DNA of 64,000 nucleotides, taken from contig NZ_CP041243.1 in NCBI RefSeq assembly GCF_006547065.1, positions 1,937,001-2,001,000 of the forward strand, given 5' to 3'. Source of the DNA: Brevundimonas sp. M20 (lineage in GTDB: Bacteria; Pseudomonadota; Alphaproteobacteria; Caulobacterales; Caulobacteraceae). Positions 54,679 to 64,000 of the stretch are shown here, in pieces. How positions within the stretch are numbered: position 1 is the first letter of the stretch; every line of letters begins with the position of its first letter. The notes beneath the pieces were generated by a model. It searched no databases and was not told the origin of the DNA. It worked only from the letters and a program-made list of their open reading frames with translations. The translations under genes were made by a program, and so were the position numbers.

Positions 54679-55281
54679 ATGACCGATACCGATCTGGGCG
54701 CCCCCCTGCCCCTCCCGACCGCCTCCGCCGAGTTCGCGGATCGGCTTGCCCGCCGCCGTTCGGCCCCGGCGCAGAGCCTCACCGGCCCCGGCCCGTCGCG
54801 CGAGGAGATCGAGCGCATCCTGCTCCTGGGCGCGCGCACGCCGGATCACGGCAAGCTTTTCCCCTGGCGTTTCGTGGTTCTGGGGCCGCGGGCCCGCGTC
54901 GATCTGGCTGAAAAGCTGCTGCCCCTCGCCGACGCCCAGCCCGGCGCCGACAAGGCCCGCAAGGTGCTCAGCAAACTGACCGCACCGCCGCTGACCATCC
55001 TCGTCATCGCCTCCCCGGTCGACAGCCATAAGGTGCCGATCTGGGAACAGCACCTGTCGGCGGGCGCCGTCTGCATGAACCTCGAACATGCCGCCAATGC
55101 GCTCGGCTATTCGGCCAGCTGGATCACCGACTGGTACAGCTATGATGCCGCCGCCAAGGCCCTGCTGGGCGTTCAGGAGGGTGAACTCGTCGCGGGCTTC
55201 ATCCACATCGGCGCCCTGGCCGAAGGTCCGCTGGAGCGTCCCCGCCCCGATCTGACCGCCATCACTGAATGGAAGCTCTAG
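54679..55281 (+). CDS. nitroreductase family protein (YdjA-like)
   Basis: A 200-aa FMN-dependent oxidoreductase. The FMN-binding start is RLARRRSAPAQSLTGPGPSR, followed by LGARTPDHGKLFPWRF. The middle contains LSAGAVCMNLEHAANALG and SASWITDW. The short size and DHGKLFPWR motif match the YdjA branch. It probably reduces nitro or quinone compounds with NAD(P)H. It is divergent from the Nudix gene. Confidence 0.88.
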   Translation: MTDTDLGAPLPLPTASAEFADRLARRRSAPAQSLTGPGPSREEIERILLLGARTPDHGKLFPWRFVVLGPRARVDLAEKLLPLADAQPGADKARKVLSKLTAPPLTILVIASPVDSHKVPIWEQHLSAGAVCMNLEHAANALGYSASWITDWYSYDAAAKALLGVQEGELVAGFIHIGALAEGPLERPRPDLTAITEWKL

Positions 55282-55307
55282 GGCGAAAGCGGACGCTGCT
55301 CCGGCTT

Positions 55308-55412
55308 CTAGGAAAAGACCCCGGCCACCTGCAGGCTCGTCGCCAGGCCGAACAGGATCGTCGTCGCCACCAGGGTGACCACCAGTCCGAACTCGACCAT
55401 GTCCCGCTTCAT
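55308..55412 (-). CDS. possible 34-aa single-helix membrane protein
   Basis: An open frame from ATG 55412 to TAG at 55308 encodes MKRDMVEFGLVVTLVATTIL and continues to VAGVFS. Residues about 7-30 are a good transmembrane helix after a charged start. It fills most of the gap (55282-55448) between the nitroreductase and hutI genes. No clear ribosome-binding site is visible, so expression is uncertain. Confidence 0.4.
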   Translation of the reverse strand: MKRDMVEFGLVVTLVATTILFGLATSLQVAGVFS

Positions 55413-55448
55413 ACGGGAAGGTTGAGGGGATTCGCCTTAACAAACCAC

Positions 55449-56648
55449 CTATGCGCGTCCGCCCGACAGGTAGCGCGCGTGCAGCAGCGGCTTGCCCAGC
55501 CAGTAGCAGAGCTCGGCGGGTCGGCTGATGTCCCAGACGGCCAGATCCGCGGCCTTGCCGACCTCGATGGTCCCCACGTCCGTCAGCCCGAGAGCCTTGG
55601 CCGCCACCCGCGTCGCGCCCGCCAGCGCCTCCTCCGGGGTCAGGCGAAACTGGACACAGGCCAGGTTCAGCGCCGCCGTCATCGAGGCCACTGGCGAGGT
55701 GCCCGGATTGCAGTCCGTCGCCACCGCCATCTCGACCCCATGCCGGCGGAACAGGGCCACGGGCGGCAGGGTCGTCTCGCGCAGCATCAGGAAGGCGCCC
55801 GGCAGGAGCACGGCGACCACGCCCGCCTCGCCCATCGCCTTTACGCCCGGCTCGGCCGTATGCTCGACATGATCCGCCGACAGGGCGTTGTATTTCGCCG
55901 CCAGCGCCGCCCCGCCGCCGTCCGACAGTTGGTCGGCGTGCAGCTTGACCGGCAGACCCAGCGCCTTCGCCTTGTCGAACAGGCGCGACACTTCCTCCGT
56001 CGTGAAGGCGATGGGCTCGCAATAGGCGTCGACCATGTCGACCAGCCCCTCGGCATGGGCCGCGGGCAGAATGTCGTCGATAGCCAGATCGACATAGGCG
56101 CCGCGATCCGCCTTCAGCTCGGGCGGCACGGCATGCAGGCCCAGATAGCTGGTGCGCACCCGCACCCCCGCCTCGCGCCCGATCCGCCGCGCCACGCGCA
56201 GCATGGCCAGTTCGCTGTCGCGGTCCAGGCCGTAGCCGGACTTGATCTCCACCGTGGTGACGCCCGTGGCCTTCAGCCCCTCCAGCCGTGAGAGGGCGCT
56301 CGCATAAAGCTCATCCTCCGACGCCGCCCGCGTGGCCTTCACCGAGGAGACGATGCCGCCTCCGGCGCGCGCGATCTCCTCATAGGTCGCCCCGCCCAGC
56401 CGCTGCTCGAACTCGCCTGACCGGTCGCCGCCGAACACCAGATGGGTATGGCAGTCGATCAGCCCCGGCGTGACCCAGCGCCCATCAAGCCCTTCCACCC
56501 CCTCCGCCGCCGGCGCCTCCGCCCGCGCCCCGACCCACGCGATCTTCCCGTCGCGGATCAGGATGGCGGCGTCCTCGATCGCGCCATAGGCCGCGCCGCC
56601 CTCACGCATCGTCGCCACATGGCAGTCGGTCAGCAGTGTCGTGCTCAT
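55449..56648 (-). CDS. hutI: imidazolonepropionase
   Basis: A 399-aa amidohydrolase that opens imidazolonepropionate to N-formimidoyl-glutamate, third step of histidine breakdown. The metal motif is [32 protein letters not shown] motif appears as [18 protein letters not shown], and [12 protein letters not shown] and [11 protein letters not shown] carry further ligands. [14 protein letters not shown] gives the last Asp. It is last of the minus-strand hut group and overlaps hutC by four bases. Confidence 0.95.
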   Translation of the reverse strand: MSTTLLTDCHVATMREGGAAYGAIEDAAILIRDGKIAWVGARAEAPAAEGVEGLDGRWVTPGLIDCHTHLVFGGDRSGEFEQRLGGATYEEIARAGGGIVSSVKATRAASEDELYASALSRLEGLKATGVTTVEIKSGYGLDRDSELAMLRVARRIGREAGVRVRTSYLGLHAVPPELKADRGAYVDLAIDDILPAAHAEGLVDMVDAYCEPIAFTTEEVSRLFDKAKALGLPVKLHADQLSDGGGAALAAKYNALSADHVEHTAEPGVKAMGEAGVVAVLLPGAFLMLRETTLPPVALFRRHGVEMAVATDCNPGTSPVASMTAALNLACVQFRLTPEEALAGATRVAAKALGLTDVGTIEVGKAADLAVWDISRPAELCYWLGKPLLHARYLSGGRA

Positions 56649-57346
56649 CGGGCCTCCGGGCGCGCGGGAGAGAAACGGGCGACCAGATCATAGGCCTGCC
56701 CCGGGAAGGTCTGCCACGCGCAGGTCACGCCCCGGCCGTCCGCCCAGGTCCGGCGCTCCACCTTCAGACAGGCCTCGCCCGCCGCCAGGTCCAGCCGCAG
56801 GGCCGTCTCCCGGTCCGCCGCCACCGCCGCGATCCGGTGCTCGGCCTCGGTCCACGGCGCCCGCTTCAGCAGCCAGCCGCCCGGCGACACGGTCTCGAAC
56901 GTCTCATCGGCCGCCTCGGGCGTCGCCTCCAGACCGATCAGGCGTCGCTCCAGCGCGAAGGGCGCGCCGTCGGCCCGGTGCAGGCAGGCCACCGCCACCA
57001 CCCGCTCGCCCAGCCAGCGCTCCTCGTCCGTCGCCGCCCGCTCGCCGCGTTCGATCAGTTCATAGCCGTAGGCCATGCCGCGCGCTTCGATCTCGGCGGC
57101 GATGTCGGGGATGTCCAGCACGGCGGAATGCACCGGCGGTCGCGCCACCACCGACCCCGACCGACGCCGTCGCACGATCAGCCCGCGCGCCGACAGGTCG
57201 GTCAGCGCCTTCGACACCGTCATCCGGGCGCAGCCGTACTCGGCCTGAAGCTCCGCCTCCGTCGGCACCCGCGCGCCGGGCGGCCACTCGCCCGACAGGA
57301 TGCGCCGCTCGATGTCCGCGCCGATCCGGCGATGCAGCGAGCTCAT
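56645..57346 (-). CDS. hutC: histidine-utilisation repressor HutC (GntR/UTRA)
   Basis: A 233-aa regulator. The N-terminal winged HTH (about residues 8-75) is GntR-type: [20 protein letters not shown], then [19 protein letters not shown]. The C-terminal UTRA domain (about 95-230) binds the effector, urocanate in the known HutC proteins, and releases DNA. It lies between hutF and hutI with four-base overlaps at both ends, so its level follows the operon. The palindrome at 58738-58751 is the likely operator. Confidence 0.92.
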   Translation of the reverse strand: MSSLHRRIGADIERRILSGEWPPGARVPTEAELQAEYGCARMTVSKALTDLSARGLIVRRRRSGSVVARPPVHSAVLDIPDIAAEIEARGMAYGYELIERGERAATDEERWLGERVVAVACLHRADGAPFALERRLIGLEATPEAADETFETVSPGGWLLKRAPWTEAEHRIAAVAADRETALRLDLAAGEACLKVERRTWADGRGVTCAWQTFPGQAYDLVARFSPARPEAR

Positions 57347-58728
57347 CCGCCCAGCACGGCGTCCAGCGCCCGGCGGTAGCGGGCCTCAATGGCCTCCCGG
57401 CCCACATGGCGGCCGTTCTCGACCACCACCCTGCCCCGCCGCCAGACCGTGCGGATCGCCCGCTTCGGTCCGGCGAAGACCAGACTGTCCAGCAGGGCGT
57501 CATCGGTCCGGCCCGCATAGGCCAGATCGTCCGTCTCCAGCGAGACGAAGTCCGCCGCCTGCCCGACCGCGATCCCGGTCGTGCCGTTGGTCGCCTGCGC
57601 CCCGCCCGCCAGCGCGCGCCGGTACAGCGTCCCGCCGGTCGAGGCTTCCTTGTCCGCCAGCACCGCCCGTCCGCGCCGGGTCAGTCGCTGGCTGTACTCC
57701 AGCGCCCTCAACTCACCCGCCGCGTCGATCAGCACGTTCGAGTCGGTCCCGACCCCGAACGCCCCGCCCTCAGCGAAGAAGTCCACCGCCGGGAAGACGC
57801 CGTCGCCCAGATTGGCCTCCGTCACCGGGCACAGGCCCGCCACGGCGCCGCTCCGCGCCATCCGTGCCGTCTCGTCCGCCGTCAGATGGGTCGCGTGGAT
57901 CAGGCACCAGCGCCGGTCCAGCCCGACATTGTCCAGCAGCCACTGCACCGGCCGCGCGCCCGACCACTCAAGGCAGTCCTGAACTTCCCTGGTCTGCTCC
58001 GCCGCATGGATATGCACCGGTCCGCCATCAGCCATCGGCACGACCGCCGCGATCTCCTCCGGCGTCACCGCCCGCAGGCTGTGCGGCGCCACGCCGACCA
58101 CCGCGTCCGGCAGGCTTGAAGCGATCTTCCGGCTCTCATCCATCAGCTTCGCAAAGCCGTCGATGTCATTGATAAAGCGTCGCTGTCCATGCGCGGGCGG
58201 CGTCCCGCCGAAGCCCGCGTGGGCATAGAAGACCGGCAGCAGGGTCAGGGCGATCCCGGCCTCCTCCGCCGCCGCCGCGATCCGGCCCGCCAGCTCTCCC
58301 CGGTCGGCATAGGCCCGCCCGTCGGGGTCATTGTGCAGATAGTGGAACTCCCCCACCCGGGTGAAGCCGCCCTCCAGCATCTCGGCGAAGGCCAGCGCCG
58401 TGATCGCCTCGATCTCCTCCGGCCCGCCCCGGTCGAGGAAGCGGTACATCAGCGCCCGCCAGGACCAGAAGTCGTCGCCCTCATTCGGCCCGCGCGCCTC
58501 GGTCAGCCCGGCCATGGCCCGCTGAAAGGCATGGCTGTGCACGTTCGACAGCCCCGGCAGCGCCACGCCCAGATCAACCTCGCCCGGCGCCCGGATCGCG
58601 TCGGTCTCCACCGCCGAGACCGCCCCGTCCGCGACGGTGATCCTCACATTCCCGGCCCAGCCCAGCGGCAGCAGGGCGCGGCGGAAGAACAGGCTGTGGG
58701 CGGTTTCCGGCACTGGACAACTCTCCAT
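57343..58728 (-). CDS. hutF: formimidoylglutamate deiminase
   Basis: A 461-aa amidohydrolase that converts N-formimidoyl-glutamate to N-formylglutamate and ammonia. Start MESCPVPETAHS at 58728. Metal ligands are in SNVHSHAFQRAMAGLTEA (HxH), VGVAPHSLRAV, HIHAAEQTREVQDCL and GVGTDSNVLIDAAGEL. FYAHAGFGG occurs as in the family. HutF with HutG gives the five-step pathway. Overlaps hutC by four bases and starts next to the operator. Confidence 0.94.
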   Translation of the reverse strand: MESCPVPETAHSLFFRRALLPLGWAGNVRITVADGAVSAVETDAIRAPGEVDLGVALPGLSNVHSHAFQRAMAGLTEARGPNEGDDFWSWRALMYRFLDRGGPEEIEAITALAFAEMLEGGFTRVGEFHYLHNDPDGRAYADRGELAGRIAAAAEEAGIALTLLPVFYAHAGFGGTPPAHGQRRFINDIDGFAKLMDESRKIASSLPDAVVGVAPHSLRAVTPEEIAAVVPMADGGPVHIHAAEQTREVQDCLEWSGARPVQWLLDNVGLDRRWCLIHATHLTADETARMARSGAVAGLCPVTEANLGDGVFPAVDFFAEGGAFGVGTDSNVLIDAAGELRALEYSQRLTRRGRAVLADKEASTGGTLYRRALAGGAQATNGTTGIAVGQAADFVSLETDDLAYAGRTDDALLDSLVFAGPKRAIRTVWRRGRVVVENGRHVGREAIEARYRRALDAVLGG

Positions 58729-58737
58729 CGACCCGAA

Positions 58738-58751
58738 TATGTCTATACATA
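58738..58751. promoter_or_regulatory. HutC-type operator between hutF and hutG
   Basis: TATGTCTATACATA is a perfect inverted repeat (TATGT, four bases, ACATA) in the 52-base gap between the divergent hutF and hutG starts. HutC sites in other bacteria have TGT-ATA-GACA type palindromes, so this is a strong candidate to control both transcripts together. Confidence 0.75.
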
Positions 58752-58780
58752 ATCGAGACCCTGACAAGACGGAGGCGAGC

Positions 58781-59599
58781 ATGAGCGACTGGCTGACGGT
58801 GACGCCCGGCGACGCCCCGCTGATCGTCGCCTTTCCCCACACCGGCACGGACATTCCGGCGGCCATCGAGGCCCGCATGATCGACCCGTGGCGCGCCCGC
58901 AAGGACGCCGACTGGTGGATCGACCGTCTCTACGCCTTCGCGACCGAACTGGGCGCCACGACGGTCCGCACCGCCATCTCGCGCAGCGTCATCGACGTGA
59001 ACCGCGACCCTTCCGGCCATTCCCTCTATCCGGGCATGACCACCACGGGCCTCTGCCCCACCGAGACCTTCGACGGCGAGCCTCTCTACAAAGCGGGTGA
59101 AGAGCCCGACGCGGTCGAGATCGAGGCCCGCCGCACCGAATTCTTCGATCCGTACCACGCCGCCCTGACCGCCCAGATCGAGCGGCTGTCCGCCAACGGC
59201 CCCGTCGTCCTCTACGACGCCCACTCCATCCGCTCGCACGTTCCGCGCCTGTTCGACGGGCAGCTGCCTCAGTTCAACATCGGCGACAACGGCGGCGTCA
59301 CCTGCGACCCGGCCCTGACCGCCGCCGTTGAGGCCGCCTGCATCGCCTCGGGCGACAGCCACGTCGTCAACGGCCGCTTCAAGGGCGGCTGGACCACGCG
59401 GCACTATGGCCAACCCATCCGGGGAACTCACGCCATCCAGATGGAGCTGGCCTGCCGCGGTTACGTCGACGAGCCCGCCGAAATGACCGCCGCGAGCTGG
59501 CCCACGCCCTTCGACGCGGGCCGCGCCGCCCCGATCACGCGCACCCTGCGCGATGTCCTCACCGCCGCCCGCGATTTCGCGATCAGCCAGCGGGCCTGA
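58781..59599 (+). CDS. hutG: N-formylglutamate deformylase
   Basis: A 272-aa zinc amidohydrolase that releases formate and glutamate, last step of the pathway. GGAG lies just before the ATG at 58781. Motifs: [20 protein letters not shown] (His near the metal), [30 protein letters not shown] (Asn-Arg-Asp-Pro), [19 protein letters not shown] (His) and [14 protein letters not shown]. It is first gene of the plus-strand hut group. Confidence 0.95.
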   Translation: MSDWLTVTPGDAPLIVAFPHTGTDIPAAIEARMIDPWRARKDADWWIDRLYAFATELGATTVRTAISRSVIDVNRDPSGHSLYPGMTTTGLCPTETFDGEPLYKAGEEPDAVEIEARRTEFFDPYHAALTAQIERLSANGPVVLYDAHSIRSHVPRLFDGQLPQFNIGDNGGVTCDPALTAAVEAACIASGDSHVVNGRFKGGWTTRHYGQPIRGTHAIQMELACRGYVDEPAEMTAASWPTPFDAGRAAPITRTLRDVLTAARDFAISQRA

Positions 59600-59603
59600 C
59601 CCC

Positions 59604-61274
<1,671 letters not shown>

Positions 61275-61275
61275 G

Positions 61276-61298
61276 CCCTCCCCCTCGAGGGGGGAGGG
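61276..61298. repeat. REP-like palindrome 1 in the hutU-hutH gap
   Basis: CCCTCCCC ... GGGGAGGG around CTCGAGG, followed by a TTGGGTGGGGGT tract. It closely resembles a dispersed palindrome type common in high-GC alphaproteobacteria and may cut or protect the transcript between hutU and hutH. Confidence 0.6.
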
Positions 61299-61398
61299 TT
61301 GGGTGGGGGTGGTCGCACACTCTTTCCCGCTTCCCGCAAAAGGCTCCGTCGCCTCACGCGCCTGAACCTTCAACAGACTGCCAACACCCCATCCCCGG

Positions 61399-61420
61399 CC
61401 CTTCCCCTCGAGGGGAAGGG
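61399..61420. repeat. REP-like palindrome 2 just before hutH
   Basis: A perfect 22-bp palindrome, arms CCCTTCCCCTC and GAGGGGAAGGG. It ends one base before the AGAAGGA ribosome-binding site of hutH, so a stem here could influence hutH translation. The rest of 61275-61432 holds nothing else that I recognise. Confidence 0.6.
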
Positions 61421-61432
61421 AGAAGGATCGAG

Positions 61433-62962
61433 ATGACCCACATCACCATCGGCCAATCCCCGCTCACCCTGCCGCAACTCCGCGCCGTCCTCGAAGGACC
61501 CGTCACGGTCAGCCTGACCGACGCCGCCTGGGCCGATGTCGAAAAGGGCGCCGCCGTTGTCGCCGCCATCCTCGCCGAGGGCCGCACGGTCTATGGGATC
61601 AATACCGGCTTCGGCCTGTTGGCCAACACCAGCATCGCGCCGGAAGACCTTGAAACCCTTCAGAAGAACCTCGTCCTCAGCCACGCCTGCGGCGTCGGCG
61701 CCCCGCTGGACGACAACGTCACCCGCCTGCTGCTGGTGTTGAAGATCGCCAGCCTGTCCAAGGGCGCCTCGGGCGTCCGTCGCGGCACGCTCGAAGCCCT
61801 GATCGCGCTGGTGAATGGTGACGTCCTGCCGTCCATCCCGTCCAAGGGCTCGGTCGGCGCCTCGGGCGATCTGGCCCCGCTGGCGCACATGTCCTGCGTC
61901 CTCATCGGCGTCGGCGAAGCCCGCCACAACGGCGAGGTCCTGTCCGCCGAGGCCGCCCTGGCCCGCGTGGGCCTGACGCCCGTAGTGCTCGGCCCCAAGG
62001 AAGGTCTGGCCCTGCTGAACGGCACCCAGTGCTCGACCGCGCTCGCGCTCGCCGGCCTGTTCGCCGCCGAGGCCGTCTTCGCCGCGGGCATCGCCGCCGG
62101 GGCCCTGTCGGTTGATGCGCTCAAGGGCTCGGACGCCCCCTTCGATCACCGCATCCACGCCCTGCGTGGCCAGCCGGGCCAGATCGACGTCGCCGCCCGC
62201 CTGCGCGCCCTGATCTCCGGCTCAGCCATCCGCGACAGCCACCGCCACGACTGCGCCAAGGTGCAGGACCCCTACTCCCTGCGCTGCCAGCCGCAGGTCA
62301 TGGGCGCCACCCTCGACGTCCTGCGCAACGCCGCCGCCATGCTGGAGCGCGAAGCCAACGCCGTCACCGACAACCCGCTGGTCTTCATCGAGGACGGCGA
62401 CGTGATCTCCGGCGGCAATTTTCACGCCGAGCCGGTCGCCTACGCCGCCGACCAGATCGCCATGGTCCTGTGCGAGATCGGCAATATCTCCGAGCGCCGC
62501 ACCGCCATCCTCGTCGATCCGAAGATGAGCGAACTGCCCGCCTTCCTGGTCAAGGAAAGCGGCCTGAACTCCGGCTTCATGATCGCCCAGGTCACCGCCG
62601 CCGCCCTCGTCGCCGAGAACCGCATGGTCGCCCATCCCTGCGTCATCGACACCGTGCCGACCAGCGCCAATCAGGAAGACCACGTCTCCATGGCCACCCA
62701 CGGCGCCCGCCGCCTGCTCGACATGGCCGAGAACACCGCCACTGTCGTCGGCATTGAACTGCTGGCCGCCGCGCAAGGGCTGGACTTCCACCGTCCCCTG
62801 ACCAGCTCGCCCGATCTGGAGCAGGTCTGGAGCATCGTCCGCGAAGCCGCCGAGCCCTACGCCTCGGACCACTATTTCGCGCCGGACATCGAACGCGCGA
62901 CGGCCACCGTCCGCGCGGGCCGCTACCGGGCGTTCGCGGCGGACCTGCTGCCGTCGGCGTAA
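61433..62962 (+). CDS. hutH: histidine ammonia-lyase
   Basis: A 509-aa enzyme that removes ammonia from L-histidine to give urocanate, the first pathway step. The MIO cofactor triad Ala143-Ser144-Gly145 lies in [30 protein letters not shown] and [18 protein letters not shown] ([15 protein letters not shown]) motifs are present, with DNPLVF and [11 protein letters not shown]. Length is normal. AGAAGGA lies 5-6 bases upstream of the ATG. It is the last of the plus-strand hut genes. No transporter (hutT) is in the window. Confidence 0.96.
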   Translation: MTHITIGQSPLTLPQLRAVLEGPVTVSLTDAAWADVEKGAAVVAAILAEGRTVYGINTGFGLLANTSIAPEDLETLQKNLVLSHACGVGAPLDDNVTRLLLVLKIASLSKGASGVRRGTLEALIALVNGDVLPSIPSKGSVGASGDLAPLAHMSCVLIGVGEARHNGEVLSAEAALARVGLTPVVLGPKEGLALLNGTQCSTALALAGLFAAEAVFAAGIAAGALSVDALKGSDAPFDHRIHALRGQPGQIDVAARLRALISGSAIRDSHRHDCAKVQDPYSLRCQPQVMGATLDVLRNAAAMLEREANAVTDNPLVFIEDGDVISGGNFHAEPVAYAADQIAMVLCEIGNISERRTAILVDPKMSELPAFLVKESGLNSGFMIAQVTAAALVAENRMVAHPCVIDTVPTSANQEDHVSMATHGARRLLDMAENTATVVGIELLAAAQGLDFHRPLTSSPDLEQVWSIVREAAEPYASDHYFAPDIERATATVRAGRYRAFAADLLPSA

Positions 62963-62966
62963 TCTC

Positions 62967-62987
62967 CCCTCTCCCATCGGGAGAGGG
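62967..62987. terminator. CCCTCTCCC / GGGAGAGGG hairpin after hutH
   Basis: A perfect 9-bp stem with a 3-nt loop, five bases after the hutH stop. AATTTA follows, so it may end the hut transcript, and it also looks like a REP-type repeat. Confidence 0.55.
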
Positions 62988-63200
62988 AATTTATCCACAC
63001 GACCAAATTCGACGCATCGGCATGTCAGACTGCATCCCGGTCTTTGACATCGCGGTCCGTGACCCTCCGGGTTGAGCATCGGCTGAACGCCCCGCCGCAC
63101 TGGACATTTCGCCGAGCCCCCCGTCGCTCGACTCGCACCTTCGCGCCCGAGGCCCTCATTCAAGGTTGAAACAGACCCTCCACACTCGGCTAGAGGGAAA
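62988..63200. other. intergenic region without a gene, with a DnaA box
   Basis: No convincing reading frame is seen here. It holds TTATCCACA at 62991-62999, an exact DnaA-box consensus, overlapping a segment ACGACCAAATTCGACG (62999-63014) that recurs with one change at 9274-9289. The rest is unremarkable GC-rich sequence. Confidence 0.5.
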
Positions 63201-63239
63201 AAGTGCACTATGTGCACTCCATTTTTTCCGAGTGCACTT
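63201..63239 (-). terminator. GTGCAC-arm hairpin at the end of fni
   Basis: AAGTGCACT (63201-63209) pairs with AGTGCACTT (63231-63239); an inner pairing of GTGCACTC (63212-63219) with GAGTGCAC (63230-63237) is also possible. On the minus strand the stem begins one base after the fni stop and is followed by TTTTT. It shares its arms with the rsmD terminator at 9809-9837. Confidence 0.75.
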
Positions 63240-63240
63240 G

Positions 63241-64000
63241 TCAGTCCTGAAGCGGCGCCCGGGTCAGCGCCGTCAGATTTGCCGAGCCGGTGCAGAAGCA
63301 AACGGTCCTCAGTTGCCGGATCAAGGTCTGGAAATGCGCGATCACGGCCTCGGTCGAGACGGTCGCGGCGGCCAGCACCCCGGCCGCCTGACCAACCATG
63401 TCGGCGCCCAGCCGCAAGGCCCTCGCCGCATCCACCCCGTCACGGATGCCGCCCGAGCCGATGATCAGGGTCCGGGGACAGGCCGCGCGAACCTCGACGA
63501 TGGCCTGCGCGGTTGGAATGCCCCAGTCGGAGAAGGCGGCGGCGTGGGTCTTGTCGGCCTCGCTCTCGGCTCTCTCGCCCTCGACCAGGCCCCAGTTGGA
63601 GCCGCCCGCGCCGGACACATCCAGCCCCGCCACGCCCATTTCGGCCAGCCGCTTCGCCGTCGCCGCCGAGATTCCCGCCCCGGTCTCCTTGACCACCACG
63701 GGGAAGTCCGCCGTCCGCACCAGCGCTTCCAGCGCCGCGCCGACGCCCCACCAGTCGCGGTCGCCCTCGGGCTGACAGGCTTCCTGCAAGGGGTTCAGAT
63801 GCACGATCAGGGCGTCCGCGGCGACCATGTCCACGATCCGCCGGGCCTCGTCCGCCCCCACGCCCCGCGTCAGCTGGGCCGCGCCGATATTGGCCAGGAT
63901 CGGGGTGTCCGGCGCCTTCAGACGCAGGCTCATGTCCAGCCCCGGCGTCGGCGCATCGGACTCCAGCGCCGCCCGCTGCGACCCGACCGCCAGGGCGATG
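63241..64000 (-). CDS. fni: type 2 isopentenyl-diphosphate isomerase (5' end outside window)
   Basis: At least 252 residues are visible, with the N-terminus missing beyond 64000 (full family length about 350). FMN enzyme interconverting isopentenyl and dimethylallyl diphosphate. The visible part begins with [12 protein letters not shown], as in Fni proteins. [43 protein letters not shown] and [20 protein letters not shown] (FMN phosphate site) follow. It ends in LTRAPLQD. The gene converges on hutH. Confidence 0.92.
   Translation of the reverse strand, partial: IALAVGSQRAALESDAPTPGLDMSLRLKAPDTPILANIGAAQLTRGVGADEARRIVDMVAADALIVHLNPLQEACQPEGDRDWWGVGAALEALVRTADFPVVVKETGAGISAATAKRLAEMGVAGLDVSGAGGSNWGLVEGERAESEADKTHAAAFSDWGIPTAQAIVEVRAACPRTLIIGSGGIRDGVDAARALRLGADMVGQAAGVLAAATVSTEAVIAHFQTLIRQLRTVCFCTGSANLTALTRAPLQD

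Noticed and set aside
62991..62999. Replication origin
   Set aside because: Only one DnaA box, no AT-rich unwinding region and no origin genes nearby.

Overview
This window looks like chromosomal DNA of a high-GC alphaproteobacterium of the Caulobacterales, most likely Brevundimonas or a close relative. The evidence is the strong G/C preference at third codon positions, a holdfast-type hfs polysaccharide locus with a CtrA-like motif, the aroK-aroB / xerD / accA neighbourhood, a PhrB-type [4Fe-4S] photolyase, and many small secreted or lipoprotein genes. The genus is an inference.

Layout. 1-4964: a clipped gene end, a small secreted protein, an AIM24-family protein, the photolyase and mutL. 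4965-6690: a clearly AT-richer island with two coupled genes of unknown function (a 307-aa soluble protein and a 175-aa four-helix membrane protein). Its far edge carries a decayed N-terminal fragment of a low-molecular-weight tyrosine phosphatase; an intact copy lies 0.9 kb further on. 6730-12844: thioredoxin-like lipoprotein, phosphatase, kelch protein, HTH protein, rsmD, rluB, tadA and an MliC-like lipoprotein. 12897-17760: aroB-aroK, xerD, accA, and a response regulator coupled to a small partner. 17782-24543: ABC exporter, acyl-CoA dehydrogenase, SCP2 protein, a B3 metallo-beta-lactamase divergent from an AmpR-like regulator, and tRNA-Ser(GCU). 24663-33000: the holdfast-like hfs locus. 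33047-36925: a four-helix-bundle gene framed by heptanucleotide repeats, a GST and two RcnB-type genes. 36997-40730: ppk1-ppx. 40738-55412: ligA, an M28 peptidase, vapBC, an M24 peptidase, prmA, a histone-H1-like protein, cysE, a Nudix hydrolase and a nitroreductase. 55449-62962: a complete histidine-utilisation divergon, hutIC-F on the minus strand and hutGUH on the plus strand, with a palindromic HutC-type operator. The window ends inside fni.

Most notable non-gene signal: five loci carry inverted arrays of 7-nt units, G-rich on the left and complementary C-rich or CACT-type on the right. The arms frame different payloads: mutL coding sequence, short cores, or the S23-like four-helix-bundle gene. 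They resemble the heptanucleotide STRR repeats described in cyanobacteria and may be a dispersed repeat family linked to four-helix-bundle genes. Other leads are the two-gene island, the Glu-for-His substitution in the B3 beta-lactamase, a shared 11-bp-period direct repeat upstream of both RcnB genes, an SD-adjacent hairpin, and a Walker A motif without lysine in the HfsB-like protein. No stretch longer than about 280 bases lacks a gene.
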